Positions 9,755 to 17,827 of a stretch of DNA of 64,000 bases are shown piece after piece. The notes beneath the pieces are model-generated. The model saw only the letters and a list, made by a program, of their open reading frames with translations, ran no database searches and was not told the origin of the DNA. Source of the DNA: Corynebacterium sp. (lineage in GTDB: Bacteria; Actinomycetota; Actinomycetes; Mycobacteriales; Mycobacteriaceae). Position 1 is the stretch's first letter. Each line of letters opens with the position of its first letter. Position numbers and translations under genes: made by a program. The DNA is taken from contig NZ_JAUNLP010000001.1 in assembly GCF_030532195.1 (NCBI RefSeq), forward strand, positions 186,001-250,000, in the 5' to 3' direction.

Positions 9755-10258
9755 CTAGTCGCGCTTGGCAAACCATTCCTGCTCGCGCAGGGTGCGCATT
9801 GCCGTCTTGCGCTCTTCACCGGCAAGACGCTTCAAAAACAGCACACCATCCAAGTGGTCGCTCTCATGTTGCACGCAGCGGGCCAGCAGACCATCGGCCT
9901 CGAATGACACCGGCGCACCGTGACGGTCCTGGCCAGTGACGCGAACGCGGGCGTGACGCTCCACTACACCGCCCACACCCGGGATGGACAGGCAGCCCTC
10001 GGCCTCATGAACCTTGTCATCGCCAATGGCCTCCCACTGCGGATTGACGATGTGCCCACGCGTGCCCTCGCAGTCGTAGACAAAAACGCGCTGCAGCACG
10101 CCAACCTGGTTAGCGGCCAGCCCAACGCCCTGCTGCTGGTCCATTGTCTCCAGCATGTCATCAACCAGGTGCGACAGGGTCGCGTCAAAATCAGTGACGG
10201 TGTCCGCCTTGGACAGCAATACCGGATCGCCGAACAGACGTACCTCACGAACTGCCAT
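9755..10258 (-). CDS. def: Peptide deformylase
   Basis: Removes the formyl group from nascent proteins. All three family motifs are present: GVGLAANQVG (motif I), EGCLSIPG with the metal Cys (motif II), and QHESDHLDG with the metal His pair (motif III). The 167-residue length is typical for actinobacterial type I enzymes. The ATG at 10258 lies 63 bases after priA, and the gene precedes fmt by 85 bases, pairing removal with addition of formyl. Confidence 0.96.
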   Translation of the reverse strand: MAVREVRLFGDPVLLSKADTVTDFDATLSHLVDDMLETMDQQQGVGLAANQVGVLQRVFVYDCEGTRGHIVNPQWEAIGDDKVHEAEGCLSIPGVGGVVERHARVRVTGQDRHGAPVSFEADGLLARCVQHESDHLDGVLFLKRLAGEERKTAMRTLREQEWFAKRD

Positions 10259-10321
10259 AAGTCTTAGGCCTCCAAGAAAAATTTTGCGTGACTTAGTGGG
10301 ATAATGCGGCTATTTTAGCAG

Positions 10322-12358
10322 TTAGCCAAAATTAACCGGATCGACAACGACGCGCACCGGCTCCGGGTCCTTCCTGGTCGCCCGCACCACCAGAGCTGCC
10401 TTTAGCGCCGCGCCGACCGTGCGCGCTTGACGACGGTCACAGCGAACCAACAACCGCTGAATAGGGGTGCCCGGTTCCACACCCGCCGGCGGCCTGGCAC
10501 TGCGGGGAAGATCCACGGGACCGAGAATCTCAGCGCCCTCCGGAACGTCGAAGGATTCCAGGAAATTCCGCAAGCCTTCCTCCGTGCCATCGACAGCCGC
10601 CACGTAGTACGCCGGTGGCAGGGCTGCGGCGCTCCGGTCTGCAAGCTCGCGTTCGGCCGCACCGACTGCATCCCAAGCGAGCAAGTCGGCGACAGTTGGA
10701 ATAGCCGCATCGGCATCGATGACAACGGCACCGCCGGAGCTCTTAGGCCGAGCCAAGTTCGCAGCCCGCGCCCAGTTGGCATAGGCCTCCTCATGAGCGC
10801 GCAAATCCTGCCTGCCCAGCATTGCCCAGGTATCCAGGAGCATGACGGCACCGTAGCCCTCCGGCGCTGCGGGTTCTGCACCAGGGGTGGCTACCACTAC
10901 CCGAGGCCCCTCGGGAATCTCGTCCACGATTCTCTCACCCGAGGACGCGACAACCGGATGTGGGCTGAAAATTCGCCCAAACTCCTCCGCGGTGCGCTCA
11001 CTGCCCAGCACTACCGGGCGGATTTTGGTGGAGCCACAGCTGTGACAACGATGGTGGATATCGATGCGCCCGCACCACCGACAGGTTGGCGGTGCGGGAT
11101 CGTTGGGGTTATCCGTCGGTGGAATGCCCAGGGGGCCGTTACACCACCGACAGCGCGCCGGTGCGCCGCAACTGCGGCACGACAAAGTGGGCACATACCC
11201 CTTGCGCGGCACCTGTACCAGGACGGGCAGCTCTTCGCGCAGGGCGGCTTTGGCCCGTCGAAAAGCGACGGCGGGAAGACGGCCACGACTGACATCATCC
11301 GGATCGGTGGACGTGTCGGTCGACGCAATCATCTCCGGCATCGCTTCAGTGAGCACCTCGGTGTCCGCGACCAGATTGTGCGCCCACCCAGACGCGACGA
11401 GCAACTGCACCTCCGCCGTGCGACTGTGCGAGGCGAAAATGAGCCCACAGCCCTCCTGCGCACTGCGCGTGACCAGCACCTCGCGGGCATGAACATACGG
11501 CGAGCGCGGATCGACGAGGTTGTCATCGCCATCGTCGACAATCACCGCCAGGCGCAAGTTCTGCACCGGCGCGTAGGCTGCAGAGCGCGTGCCGACGACA
11601 ATGCGTCCCTGACCATGCAGGATGTCCAGGTAGCGGCGGTAGCGCGACTCCGGTCCGAGGCCAGCTCCCAGCAGCGTGAGCTGGCGGGCGGAAATCAGCT
11701 CTCTAAACGCTGACTCAAACCGAGCTTGGCTGCGAGCATCCGGCACGATGATCAGCACTCCACCACCATCTCGGGCGATGGCCACGCTGAGCGCCGCCAG
11801 CAAGCGTTCTACTTCTTCGCCCGGAACCGGCTGCCACGCGGCCCGGGCAGGGGCACCAGCGCGCAATGAGTCAACGAAAGAACCGCCAAATACGTAGCGC
11901 TGCCAACCGCTGAGATCAGGGTCTTCGGTAGCAAGTTTGCCCAGCTCTTCCCAGGTAGGCGGGGTCTTGGCATTGCGTGCTCGCTCTGCCCTGGCGTGAC
12001 GTGTCGGAATAGCTGAGCGAATGATGTTCGACCTAGTCGCACCGTAGTATTCCGCCAACGAGTCCACCAGATTGCGCAACTGCGGCGGATAGACCACCTC
12101 TGGGCTGATGACATCCTTGAGATAGGACAATTTACCTTCGTGCGCTGGCGTGGCGCAGCGCTCAAGCACCAGGGCGTTGACCAGTTGGCCGTGAAAGCGA
12201 ATGCGAACGCGGCAGCCTACTTGGGCGTCGTCGCCGAGGGCTTTGGGGACTAGGTAATCAAATGGCCGATCCAGCTGCGGCAGCCCCAAAAGCGGAAGCA
12301 CCCGCGCAACCGGCAGCGTCTCAGCTGCCGCGGCGGGTGCAAATGGGGTATCGGTCAT
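10322..12358 (-). CDS. priA: PriA-like primosomal protein lacking helicase motifs
   Basis: PriA recognises stalled forks for replication restart. The 678-residue protein keeps the N-terminal DNA-binding region (LPQLDRPFDYLVPKAL), the eight-Cys zinc segment (about 395-445: CRSCGAPARCRWC, CRWCGRIDIHHRCHSC) and the C-terminal domain. The Walker A GSGKT is absent: the equivalent region reads AAWQPVPGEEVERLL, and the Walker B position is VDDGDDN rather than DEEH. This is the known actinobacterial form, thought to lack helicase activity. Its ATG overlaps the stop of a three-codon upstream frame. Confidence 0.93.
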   Translation of the reverse strand: MTDTPFAPAAAAETLPVARVLPLLGLPQLDRPFDYLVPKALGDDAQVGCRVRIRFHGQLVNALVLERCATPAHEGKLSYLKDVISPEVVYPPQLRNLVDSLAEYYGATRSNIIRSAIPTRHARAERARNAKTPPTWEELGKLATEDPDLSGWQRYVFGGSFVDSLRAGAPARAAWQPVPGEEVERLLAALSVAIARDGGGVLIIVPDARSQARFESAFRELISARQLTLLGAGLGPESRYRRYLDILHGQGRIVVGTRSAAYAPVQNLRLAVIVDDGDDNLVDPRSPYVHAREVLVTRSAQEGCGLIFASHSRTAEVQLLVASGWAHNLVADTEVLTEAMPEMIASTDTSTDPDDVSRGRLPAVAFRRAKAALREELPVLVQVPRKGYVPTLSCRSCGAPARCRWCNGPLGIPPTDNPNDPAPPTCRWCGRIDIHHRCHSCGSTKIRPVVLGSERTAEEFGRIFSPHPVVASSGERIVDEIPEGPRVVVATPGAEPAAPEGYGAVMLLDTWAMLGRQDLRAHEEAYANWARAANLARPKSSGGAVVIDADAAIPTVADLLAWDAVGAAERELADRSAAALPPAYYVAAVDGTEEGLRNFLESFDVPEGAEILGPVDLPRSARPPAGVEPGTPIQRLLVRCDRRQARTVGAALKAALVVRATRKDPEPVRVVVDPVNFG

Positions 12359-12366
12359 AGAGTCAT
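12355..12366 (-). other. Three-codon upstream frame overlapping the priA start
   Basis: On the minus strand, ATG-ACT-CTA-TGA (12366 to 12355) ends by overlapping the priA ATG as ATGA. The purine-rich AGGGAAG lies at a good distance from the first ATG and is too far from the priA ATG, so ribosomes may load at the mini-frame and reinitiate at priA. This is read directly from the sequence; function is inferred. Confidence 0.35.
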
Positions 12367-12421
12367 ACTCTACTTCCCTGCCCGGATTGGCGGGTTTGGG
12401 GACTGCGCTTGGGCTGGCGGA

Positions 12422-13639
12422 CTAGCCCAGACCAGCAGCTGCGCGAAGCTCGTCAACGCGGTCCAGGCGCTCCCATGGCAGATCCAGGTCGGTGCGGCCG
12501 AAGTGACCGTAGGTGGCTGCCTGTGCATAAATTGGGCGCAGCAGGTCCAAGTCGCGGATGATGGCTGCCGGGCGCAGGTCAAAGACCTTGTTGATAGCTT
12601 CCTGAATGATCTCGGCCGGTACGTGGCCGGTGCCGAAAGTATCAACGTAAAGACCCACCGGGCGTGCTCGGCCAATGGCGTAGGCAACCTGAATCTCGAT
12701 GCGATCAGCCAGGCCCGCGGCAACCGCATTCTTGGCAACCCAACGAGTGGCGTACGCTGCGGAGCGGTCCACCTTTGACGGATCCTTACCGGAGAAAGCG
12801 CCACCGCCATGGCGAGCCATGCCCCCGTAGGTGTCAACGATAATCTTGCGGCCAGTAAGTCCAGCATCGCCCATCGGGCCACCGATAATGAATTGTCCCG
12901 ACGGATTTACCAGCAACTTCAGCTCATCGGTGACGAAGCGCTCACGCAGGTTGGCATCATCGAGCACCCACTCGACCACATGAGTCTTAATCTGGTCCGC
13001 AATCCAATCCTGGCTGACATCCGGGTCATGCTGCGTGGAAACCACCACGGTATCGAGGTAAACCGGGTTATTGTCCTCGTCGTAAGCAAATGTGACCTGC
13101 GTCTTGCCGTCCGGACGCAGCGACGGGACAATCCCTTCCTTGCGCACCTGAGTCAGGCGGCGTGCCAGGCGGTGTGCCAGGGCAATCGGTAGTGGCATGT
13201 ACTCAGGAGTCTCGTTGGTGGCGTAACCGAACATCAGGCCCTGGTCGCCTGCACCCTTGAGGTCCTCGATTTCGACTTCGCCGTCTGCACTGCGAGCCTC
13301 CAAAGACGTGGAAACACCGGCGTTAATATCCGATGACTGCTCACCGATGGAAACAGACACACCACAGGTCTTACCGTCGAATCCCTTTTCCGAGGAGTCA
13401 AAGCCAATTTCCTTCAGACGGCTGCGCACGATGCCCGGGATATCGACGTAGCTCTTGGTACGCACTTCACCGACAACGTGCACAAGGCCGGTGGTCACGA
13501 CAGTTTCCACTGCGACCATTGAATCCGGATCCTGCGCGAGCATAGCGTCAAGAATCGAGTCCGAGATGGAGTCACAGATCTTATCTGGGTGCCCCTCGGT
13601 AACAGATTCACTGGAAAATAGCCGAAGATTAGAGGCCAC
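12422..13639 (-). CDS. metK: S-adenosylmethionine synthase
   Basis: Makes S-adenosylmethionine from methionine and ATP. The 405-residue protein starts with GTG at 13639 and carries the signature motifs [17 protein letters not shown] (catalytic His near 17), [10 protein letters not shown], the [12 protein letters not shown] hexapeptide region, and the [19 protein letters not shown] loop. Length matches corynebacterial MetK. It precedes priA by 63 bases and follows coaBC after a 142-base leader that contains a near-consensus -10 box and inverted repeats. Confidence 0.98.
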   Translation of the reverse strand: MASNLRLFSSESVTEGHPDKICDSISDSILDAMLAQDPDSMVAVETVVTTGLVHVVGEVRTKSYVDIPGIVRSRLKEIGFDSSEKGFDGKTCGVSVSIGEQSSDINAGVSTSLEARSADGEVEIEDLKGAGDQGLMFGYATNETPEYMPLPIALAHRLARRLTQVRKEGIVPSLRPDGKTQVTFAYDEDNNPVYLDTVVVSTQHDPDVSQDWIADQIKTHVVEWVLDDANLRERFVTDELKLLVNPSGQFIIGGPMGDAGLTGRKIIVDTYGGMARHGGGAFSGKDPSKVDRSAAYATRWVAKNAVAAGLADRIEIQVAYAIGRARPVGLYVDTFGTGHVPAEIIQEAINKVFDLRPAAIIRDLDLLRPIYAQAATYGHFGRTDLDLPWERLDRVDELRAAAGLG

Positions 13640-13668
13640 GAGCGGTACAACTTCCTTCCAGGTTTACT

Positions 13669-13696
13669 TCCCCACACGTTGAAAAATGATGGGGAA
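13669..13696 (-). other. Stem-loop in the metK leader
   Basis: Arms TTCCCC (13669-13674) and GGGGAA (13691-13696) flank a 16-base loop between the putative promoter and the metK Shine-Dalgarno GGAAGGA. It is not followed by a T-run, so it is not an intrinsic terminator. It may be a translational control hairpin or incidental. Confidence 0.3.
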
Positions 13697-13705
13697 CATC
13701 AATTT

Positions 13706-13723
13706 GTCTAAATGAGTATAGAC
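13706..13723 (-). promoter_or_regulatory. metK promoter -10 region inside an inverted repeat
   Basis: TATACT on the minus strand (13720-13715) is a near-consensus -10 box about 80 bases upstream of the metK GTG. It lies between GTCTA (13706-13710) and TAGAC (13719-13723), a dyad with an 8-base spacer. No good -35 is seen. The C. glutamicum McbR site is TAGAC-N6-GTCTA, the opposite arm order, so this is not that motif as described. Confidence 0.45.
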
Positions 13724-13781
13724 CAAGCGGTTCAGTTTGGCTGACAGCCGACCCCCATTTTTGGCCATCGAGCCACGCCGA

Positions 13782-15050
13782 CTAGTTCATTTCCCGCAGC
13801 TTTACGACGGCATCGAGAATCGAACCTGCAACCGAGAACTTCGACCCCCGCGGAACATCCCACTGCTTCCCATCTGCAGACAGCAACCAGCCGACATTGT
13901 CCTTTGAACCAAATGTCTGGCCACCTGAGACATCGTTGCACATCAGCAGGTCACAGCCCTTACGCACAATCTTCTGCTTAGCCAGCTCCAGTGGCGTGGC
14001 GTCCGTATCACCGGTCTCCGCAGCAAAGCCGACCATTGTCGTCTCCGCATCAATTTCGCCTGCTTTCCGACGCTCAACAGTAGTAGCCAAAATATCTGGA
14101 TTCTCCACCAGCTCAATTCGGCTCAGTGCGTCGTCGGCCACGCCCTTTTTCATCTTCGATTCCGCTGTGGAAGAAGGACGGAAATCAGCCACGGCAGCCG
14201 CGAAGATACACACATCCGCTGTCGTGGCGTGCTCTGCCACAGCGTCGGCCAAATCCAGGGCGGAGTCAATATCGACGACGGTTGCGCCCAGTGGTGTCGG
14301 TAGCTGATCGGTATGCCCGGCAATCAAGGTGACTTCGGCACCGCGCTGAGCAGCCATTTCGGCGAGCGCGAAGCCCTGGCGACCGGAAGAATGGTTGCCG
14401 ATAAAGCGCACCGGATCGATGGCCTCGCGAGTACCGCCGGCGGTAATCATCACTCGCGTTCCCTCCAGATCACGGCGGAAATGGTTTGGGTTTTCCACTG
14501 CAGCCAGTGCCAACGCCACAATCTGCTCCGGCTCCGGCAGACGACCGGGGCCACTGTCCTTGCCAGTGAGACGGCCATGTGCCGGATCGAGCACAATGGT
14601 GCCGTGGCGACGCAGGGTCGCGACATTATCGCGGGTAGCCGGATGATTCCACATCTCCGTGTGCATGGCAGGTGCCAGCACAACCGGGCAGGTGGCCACG
14701 AGCAGCGTTGCGGTGAGCAGATCGTCGGCACGCCCGTGTGCTGCGCGCGCCATGAAATCCGCAGTCGCCGGAACGACGACGACCAAATCGGCTTCCTGAC
14801 CGACACGGACGTGCTGAACCTCATCGACGGCGTCGAAGACTGTCGTGGAAACTGGATTGCCCGACAGCGCCTCAAACGTTGCGGCCCCAACAAAGTTCAG
14901 TGCGGATTCGGTCGGAACAACGCGCACGTCGTGACCGAGTTCCTTGAAGCCGCGAATGACGTGTGCGGCCTTATATGCAGCAATGCCGCCGGCAACCCCG
15001 ACGACAACCTTTAAAGATTCGGATACGTCAGCATTGCCAGCGGCATGCAT
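13782..15050 (-). CDS. coaBC: Bifunctional phosphopantothenoylcysteine decarboxylase / phosphopantothenate-cysteine ligase
   Basis: Catalyses two consecutive steps of coenzyme A synthesis. The N-terminal flavoprotein CoaC (about 10-190) has VVVGVAGGIAAYKAAHVIRGF and PAMHTEMW (the conserved PxMNxxMW with His for Asn). The C-terminal CoaB ligase (about 195-422) has VMITAGGTREAIDPVRFIGN, the HSSGRQG loop and FAAAVADFRP. The ATG at 15050 has GGAGA five bases upstream. The rpoZ-coaBC-metK order is conserved in actinobacteria. Confidence 0.97.
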   Translation of the reverse strand: MHAAGNADVSESLKVVVGVAGGIAAYKAAHVIRGFKELGHDVRVVPTESALNFVGAATFEALSGNPVSTTVFDAVDEVQHVRVGQEADLVVVVPATADFMARAAHGRADDLLTATLLVATCPVVLAPAMHTEMWNHPATRDNVATLRRHGTIVLDPAHGRLTGKDSGPGRLPEPEQIVALALAAVENPNHFRRDLEGTRVMITAGGTREAIDPVRFIGNHSSGRQGFALAEMAAQRGAEVTLIAGHTDQLPTPLGATVVDIDSALDLADAVAEHATTADVCIFAAAVADFRPSSTAESKMKKGVADDALSRIELVENPDILATTVERRKAGEIDAETTMVGFAAETGDTDATPLELAKQKIVRKGCDLLMCNDVSGGQTFGSKDNVGWLLSADGKQWDVPRGSKFSVAGSILDAVVKLREMN

Positions 15051-15074
15051 AAAAATCTCCTTTAAGGAAATGTT

Positions 15075-15353
15075 TTAGCCCTCAGTGTGGTCAAGCAGAC
15101 CAGCGTTAATCTCACGCAGGGCGATGGACAAAGGCTTCTCCGCGACCCCCGGGGTTACCAGCGGGCCAACGTACTCCAGCATGCCTTCGTCAACCTGCTG
15201 GTAGTAGTCGTTAATCTGACGGGCACGCTTCGCAGCGAAGATCGCCAGAGCGTACTTCGATGAAGCCTTCGTCAGCAGCTCATCAATCGGCGGGTTGGTG
15301 ATACCAACTGGCGGATCGAACACTGCCTCAGTGGCGGTATTTTCCTGGGTCAC
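15075..15353 (-). CDS. rpoZ: RNA polymerase omega subunit
   Basis: Small subunit that helps assemble RNA polymerase. The core [33 protein letters not shown] is the omega signature. The frame is open to 15419, but the GTG at 15353 has GAGGAAAG eight bases upstream and gives 92 residues with a short acidic N-terminus, as in other corynebacteria. It lies between gmk and coaBC in the expected order. Confidence 0.95.
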   Translation of the reverse strand: MTQENTATEAVFDPPVGITNPPIDELLTKASSKYALAIFAAKRARQINDYYQQVDEGMLEYVGPLVTPGVAEKPLSIALREINAGLLDHTEG

Positions 15354-15440
15354 GAGAAATCTTTCCTCAATAAAACGTGGGTTAGTAAAAGATGGCGCGA
15401 CGTAACCACGCCTCACCATCCATATTGCGCAATCGCTGTG

Positions 15441-16013
15441 CTATTTACCAGCAGTCAGCGCTCGAGCGATGGCAGCCGCAGCCTCATCGACGTTGTCATT
15501 GATAACAACCTCGTCGAATTCGTGCTGTGCATCCATTTCAACTCGCGCCGTTTCAAGGCGACGCTTGACTTGTGCCTCGGTTTCCGTGCCACGACCAGTG
15601 AGCCTATCGACGAGGATTTCCCAGCTTGGCGGAGCCAAAAACAGCAGATGAGCGTTCGGAGCTACCTTGCGGATGGAACGGGCACCTGCCAGGTCCACCT
15701 CTACGAGAACCGGACGCCCTTCGGCGAGGGCCTTCTCCACGGGGCCACGCGGCGTACCAGAACGCTGCAGACCACCGTGGATATCAGCCCATTCGAGCAT
15801 CTCGCCGGCATCAATATGCTCTTGGAACTTCTCCGGAGTGACGAAGAAGTAGTCGCGACCATCGACCTCACCGGGCCGTGCGGCCCGAGTGGTCATGGAA
15901 ACGCTGAAGTACAGGCCGGGAACTTCGGCGCGCAGCCGACTCACAACAGTGGACTTACCAACACCGGCGGGGCCGGCGAGGACTACCAACTGAGCATCTT
16001 CATTCCCGGTCAC
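15441..16013 (-). CDS. gmk: Guanylate kinase
   Basis: Phosphorylates GMP to GDP. It has the P-loop [10 protein letters not shown] near residue 13, the GMP-binding [22 protein letters not shown], and [12 protein letters not shown] with [16 protein letters not shown]. The GTG start at 16013 follows the mihF stop by five bases. The 190-residue length is normal. The gene belongs to the conserved mihF-gmk-rpoZ-coaBC-metK set. Confidence 0.97.
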   Translation of the reverse strand: MTGNEDAQLVVLAGPAGVGKSTVVSRLRAEVPGLYFSVSMTTRAARPGEVDGRDYFFVTPEKFQEHIDAGEMLEWADIHGGLQRSGTPRGPVEKALAEGRPVLVEVDLAGARSIRKVAPNAHLLFLAPPSWEILVDRLTGRGTETEAQVKRRLETARVEMDAQHEFDEVVINDNVDEAAAAIARALTAGK

Positions 16014-16018
16014 GGCAA

Positions 16019-16345
16019 CTAGTCCTCCACTGCGTAGCCGAAACGCTCCAGCAGAGCACGACGCTGACGGTCACCCAGGCCACGCAGACGGCGGGTCTGA
16101 GCAATCTCCAGGTCATTCATGATGTCCTGTGCCTTGACCTTGCCGACCTTCGGCAGAGCCTCGAGCAGAGCGGAGACCTTCATCTTGCCGATGATCTCAT
16201 TCTCGTCAGCCTGCTTGAGCACCTCTGGCAGGTCGATAGCGCCACGCTTCAGCTTGTCCTTGAGCTCTGCGCGCACCTTGCGGGCCTGAGCTGCCTTCTC
16301 GAGTGCTGCTGCACGCTGCTCCGGGGTCAACTGCGGAAGGGCCAC
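16019..16345 (-). CDS. mihF: Actinobacterial integration host factor
   Basis: Small DNA-binding nucleoid protein specific to actinobacteria. It has a coiled N-terminal half ([22 protein letters not shown]) and the helix-turn-helix-like [18 protein letters not shown] followed by [19 protein letters not shown]. The GTG at 16345 has a strong GGAGGA six bases upstream and yields 108 residues; the open frame beyond it is noncoding leader. In relatives the gene directly follows pyrF, but here an islet separates them. Confidence 0.95.
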   Translation of the reverse strand: MALPQLTPEQRAAALEKAAQARKVRAELKDKLKRGAIDLPEVLKQADENEIIGKMKVSALLEALPKVGKVKAQDIMNDLEIAQTRRLRGLGDRQRRALLERFGYAVED

Positions 16346-16696
16346 GTGTTCCTCCGTAAAAATAGATTGTTTAGTTTCTTGTTTCAGTTGCACGAGCCCC
16401 GCACCCACCAAAGACAGGCGACGACACTGTGCTCAACGATTGGTGACCGTACCGCATTTACTGCGTTTAGCTGCAAATGCTGCCGGGGTGTCGATAAAAA
16501 TCACACCTGGGATATTTACGTCCCATCTTTTCGGTCATGGCCAACCAACTCCGGCGATTGTAGCACCGTTTGCCCAGGAGATTGGAAATTGACCACGGTT
16601 TTTACACAAAAGGCGGCAGCCTCGACAGCTAGGCGGATTGCCTACCGCGATACCGCCGCCGGAAAGCAGCGAGCGCTGAACGCACGCCGCTTCGCG
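16346..16696. other. Intergenic region upstream of mihF
   Basis: This 351-base stretch holds the mihF leader and presumably its promoter, but no -35/-10 pair stands out. A small dyad TGGGA-N8-TCCCA lies at 16508-16525. A long open frame on the plus strand here has no recognisable protein character and no Shine-Dalgarno. No RNA gene is evident. Confidence 0.5.
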
Positions 16697-16963
16697 TTAC
16701 CAGGTCGCAAACGATGCAAGAAGAACAAGTAACGGTGCTAACAAAGTGATGAACGCAAGTACACCTAGAGCGGAGCTGCGTCTTAGAATGGCAATAATGG
16801 TGATTGTGATCACCGATGCAGCCACCAATACTGTCGCTACAATGCTCAATAGCCGCTGTTCAGGACTACCTGAGGCCCAGATCAAAACTGAACATAGCCA
16901 CCCAATCCCGGCGGCCATCCAAGCAATCCACTCTGCGGGCTGAGGTACTTTATGTTTAACCAT
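16697..16963 (-). CDS. Small three-helix membrane protein in the PLA2 islet
   Basis: I do not recognise the family. The 88-residue product has a basic N-terminus (MVKHK) and three hydrophobic segments at about 11-30, 38-60 and 66-86, with RR at 61-62 between the last two. The ATG at 16963 has GGAAAGGAA upstream. It starts 49 bases after the stop of the phospholipase-like gene on the same strand, so they are probably cotranscribed. An immunity or export partner for the secreted protein is possible but purely inferred. The DNA is AT-richer than its surroundings. Confidence 0.65.
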   Translation of the reverse strand: MVKHKVPQPAEWIAWMAAGIGWLCSVLIWASGSPEQRLLSIVATVLVAASVITITIIAILRRSSALGVLAFITLLAPLLVLLASFATW

Positions 16964-17012
16964 ATCTACAGTTCCTTTCCTGCATTAAAAACAGTGGTAG
17001 ATGCCTCGCCCG

Positions 17013-17563
17013 TCACGCAGGAATTTGGCAACCGTGATATCGCGGCACGGCCTGAATTGCTGCCTCAATATAAACACGATCCGCGCCGGAATACTGGTTT
17101 CGGATGCGGCGTAGGTCGTAAACAAACTGTGTATCACACCAGCAGACTGCAGTACCCGCAGCCAGGCAGTTGTCGTGCCGCTTACATGCCTCGTCTGCTG
17201 AATTTACGGGGGCACCAGGACCCGAATTGTTCTTGCCACAATACCGCCATCTATTTAAGGGATTAGCGACTCGAGTTTGAGAATAGTCAGCTTCAGATTC
17301 GCCTATCACCATTTCGTTGTAGACCAATCCAACATCAATAATGTCTTTCTCAACCCTCGCAAGTGCAGCAGCCTTGGCATCGAACAATTTTGCTTTTCCG
17401 TTGTATGCAACGAATCGATCAATTGCAGCAGATATCTCGTGTTCAGTTGCGAACTTATCCCTTTCGTAAAACACACGACTCTCTGCGCTAGCGACTGCTG
17501 GAGTAAAAATCCCTAGGATTCCAACTACTAAGGCGCCTATCGCTTTTTAAAATTTTGAAACAT
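17013..17563 (-). pseudogene. Secreted phospholipase A2-like protein, frameshifted in the signal peptide
   Basis: The body (from 17474) carries a complete secretory PLA2 signature: the Ca-loop YCGKNNSGPGAP, then DEACKRHDNC with the His-Asp dyad, then CWCD, where the Asp matches the third catalytic residue; there are six Cys in all. Just upstream, in frame with the body, runs KAIGALVVGILGIF followed by TPAVASA, an ideal signal peptide with an AxA cleavage site, but it has no start codon. An ATG at 17563 with AGGAG six to seven bases upstream reads MFQNFKK in another frame; one extra A in the A5 run at 17544-17548 joins them into a 183-residue preprotein. It is thus a real frameshift, a phase-variable tract or a sequencing error. 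Catalysis is inferred. Confidence 0.8.
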
Positions 17564-17649
17564 TTCAAGCTCCTACCCAAACGGATAACATGTGTGGTCA
17601 TGAACCCGCACTGTACGTATAGCATGCTGCTACACAAAGAGTAGGAGTT

Positions 17650-17681
17650 ATGCAAAATATTCCTATTAATTACTTTTGCAT
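17650..17681. promoter_or_regulatory. 32-bp inverted repeat upstream of the PLA2-like gene
   Basis: Perfect 8-bp arms ATGCAAAA (17650-17657) and TTTTGCAT (17674-17681) flank a 16-base AT-rich spacer, about 90-120 bases upstream of the PLA2 start. A possible promoter follows on the minus strand (TTTGTG, 17 bases, TACAGT). The shape fits an operator for a dimeric regulator; no regulator gene is adjacent. Confidence 0.45.
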
Positions 17682-17757
17682 GTGCCAAGGCGTTAGCTAG
17701 CTCCTATCTAATCTTGTCCTGCTGCACAGTTTCGGAAAACCACTGCCTCTAGATACG

Positions 17758-17805
17758 CCAAAAGCCCACGGGTGCACCAGCTAACTAAGCGCGCCCTGTG
17801 GGCTT
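17758..17805 (-). terminator. Intrinsic terminator after pyrF
   Basis: On the minus strand AAGCCCAC (17805-17798) pairs with GTGGGCTT (17769-17762) across a GC-rich loop and is followed by TTTT. It lies 23 bases beyond the pyrF stop and ends the pyr operon. Confidence 0.75.
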
Positions 17806-17827
17806 CTTACTGCTAGATCAAACGTGG

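Noticed and set aside
13706..13723. McbR operator before metK
   Set aside because: The known motif is TAGAC-N6-GTCTA; here the arms are reversed with an 8-base spacer, so it is reported only as a generic dyad.
16346..16732. Plus-strand open frame of 128 codons in the mihF upstream region
   Set aside because: No ribosome site, odd composition, and it overlaps the mihF leader and the membrane gene; treated as noncoding.
17488..17688. Minus-strand 66-codon frame upstream of the PLA2-like gene
   Set aside because: It overlaps the real signal-peptide frame, contains the dyad and promoter region, and has no protein-like features.
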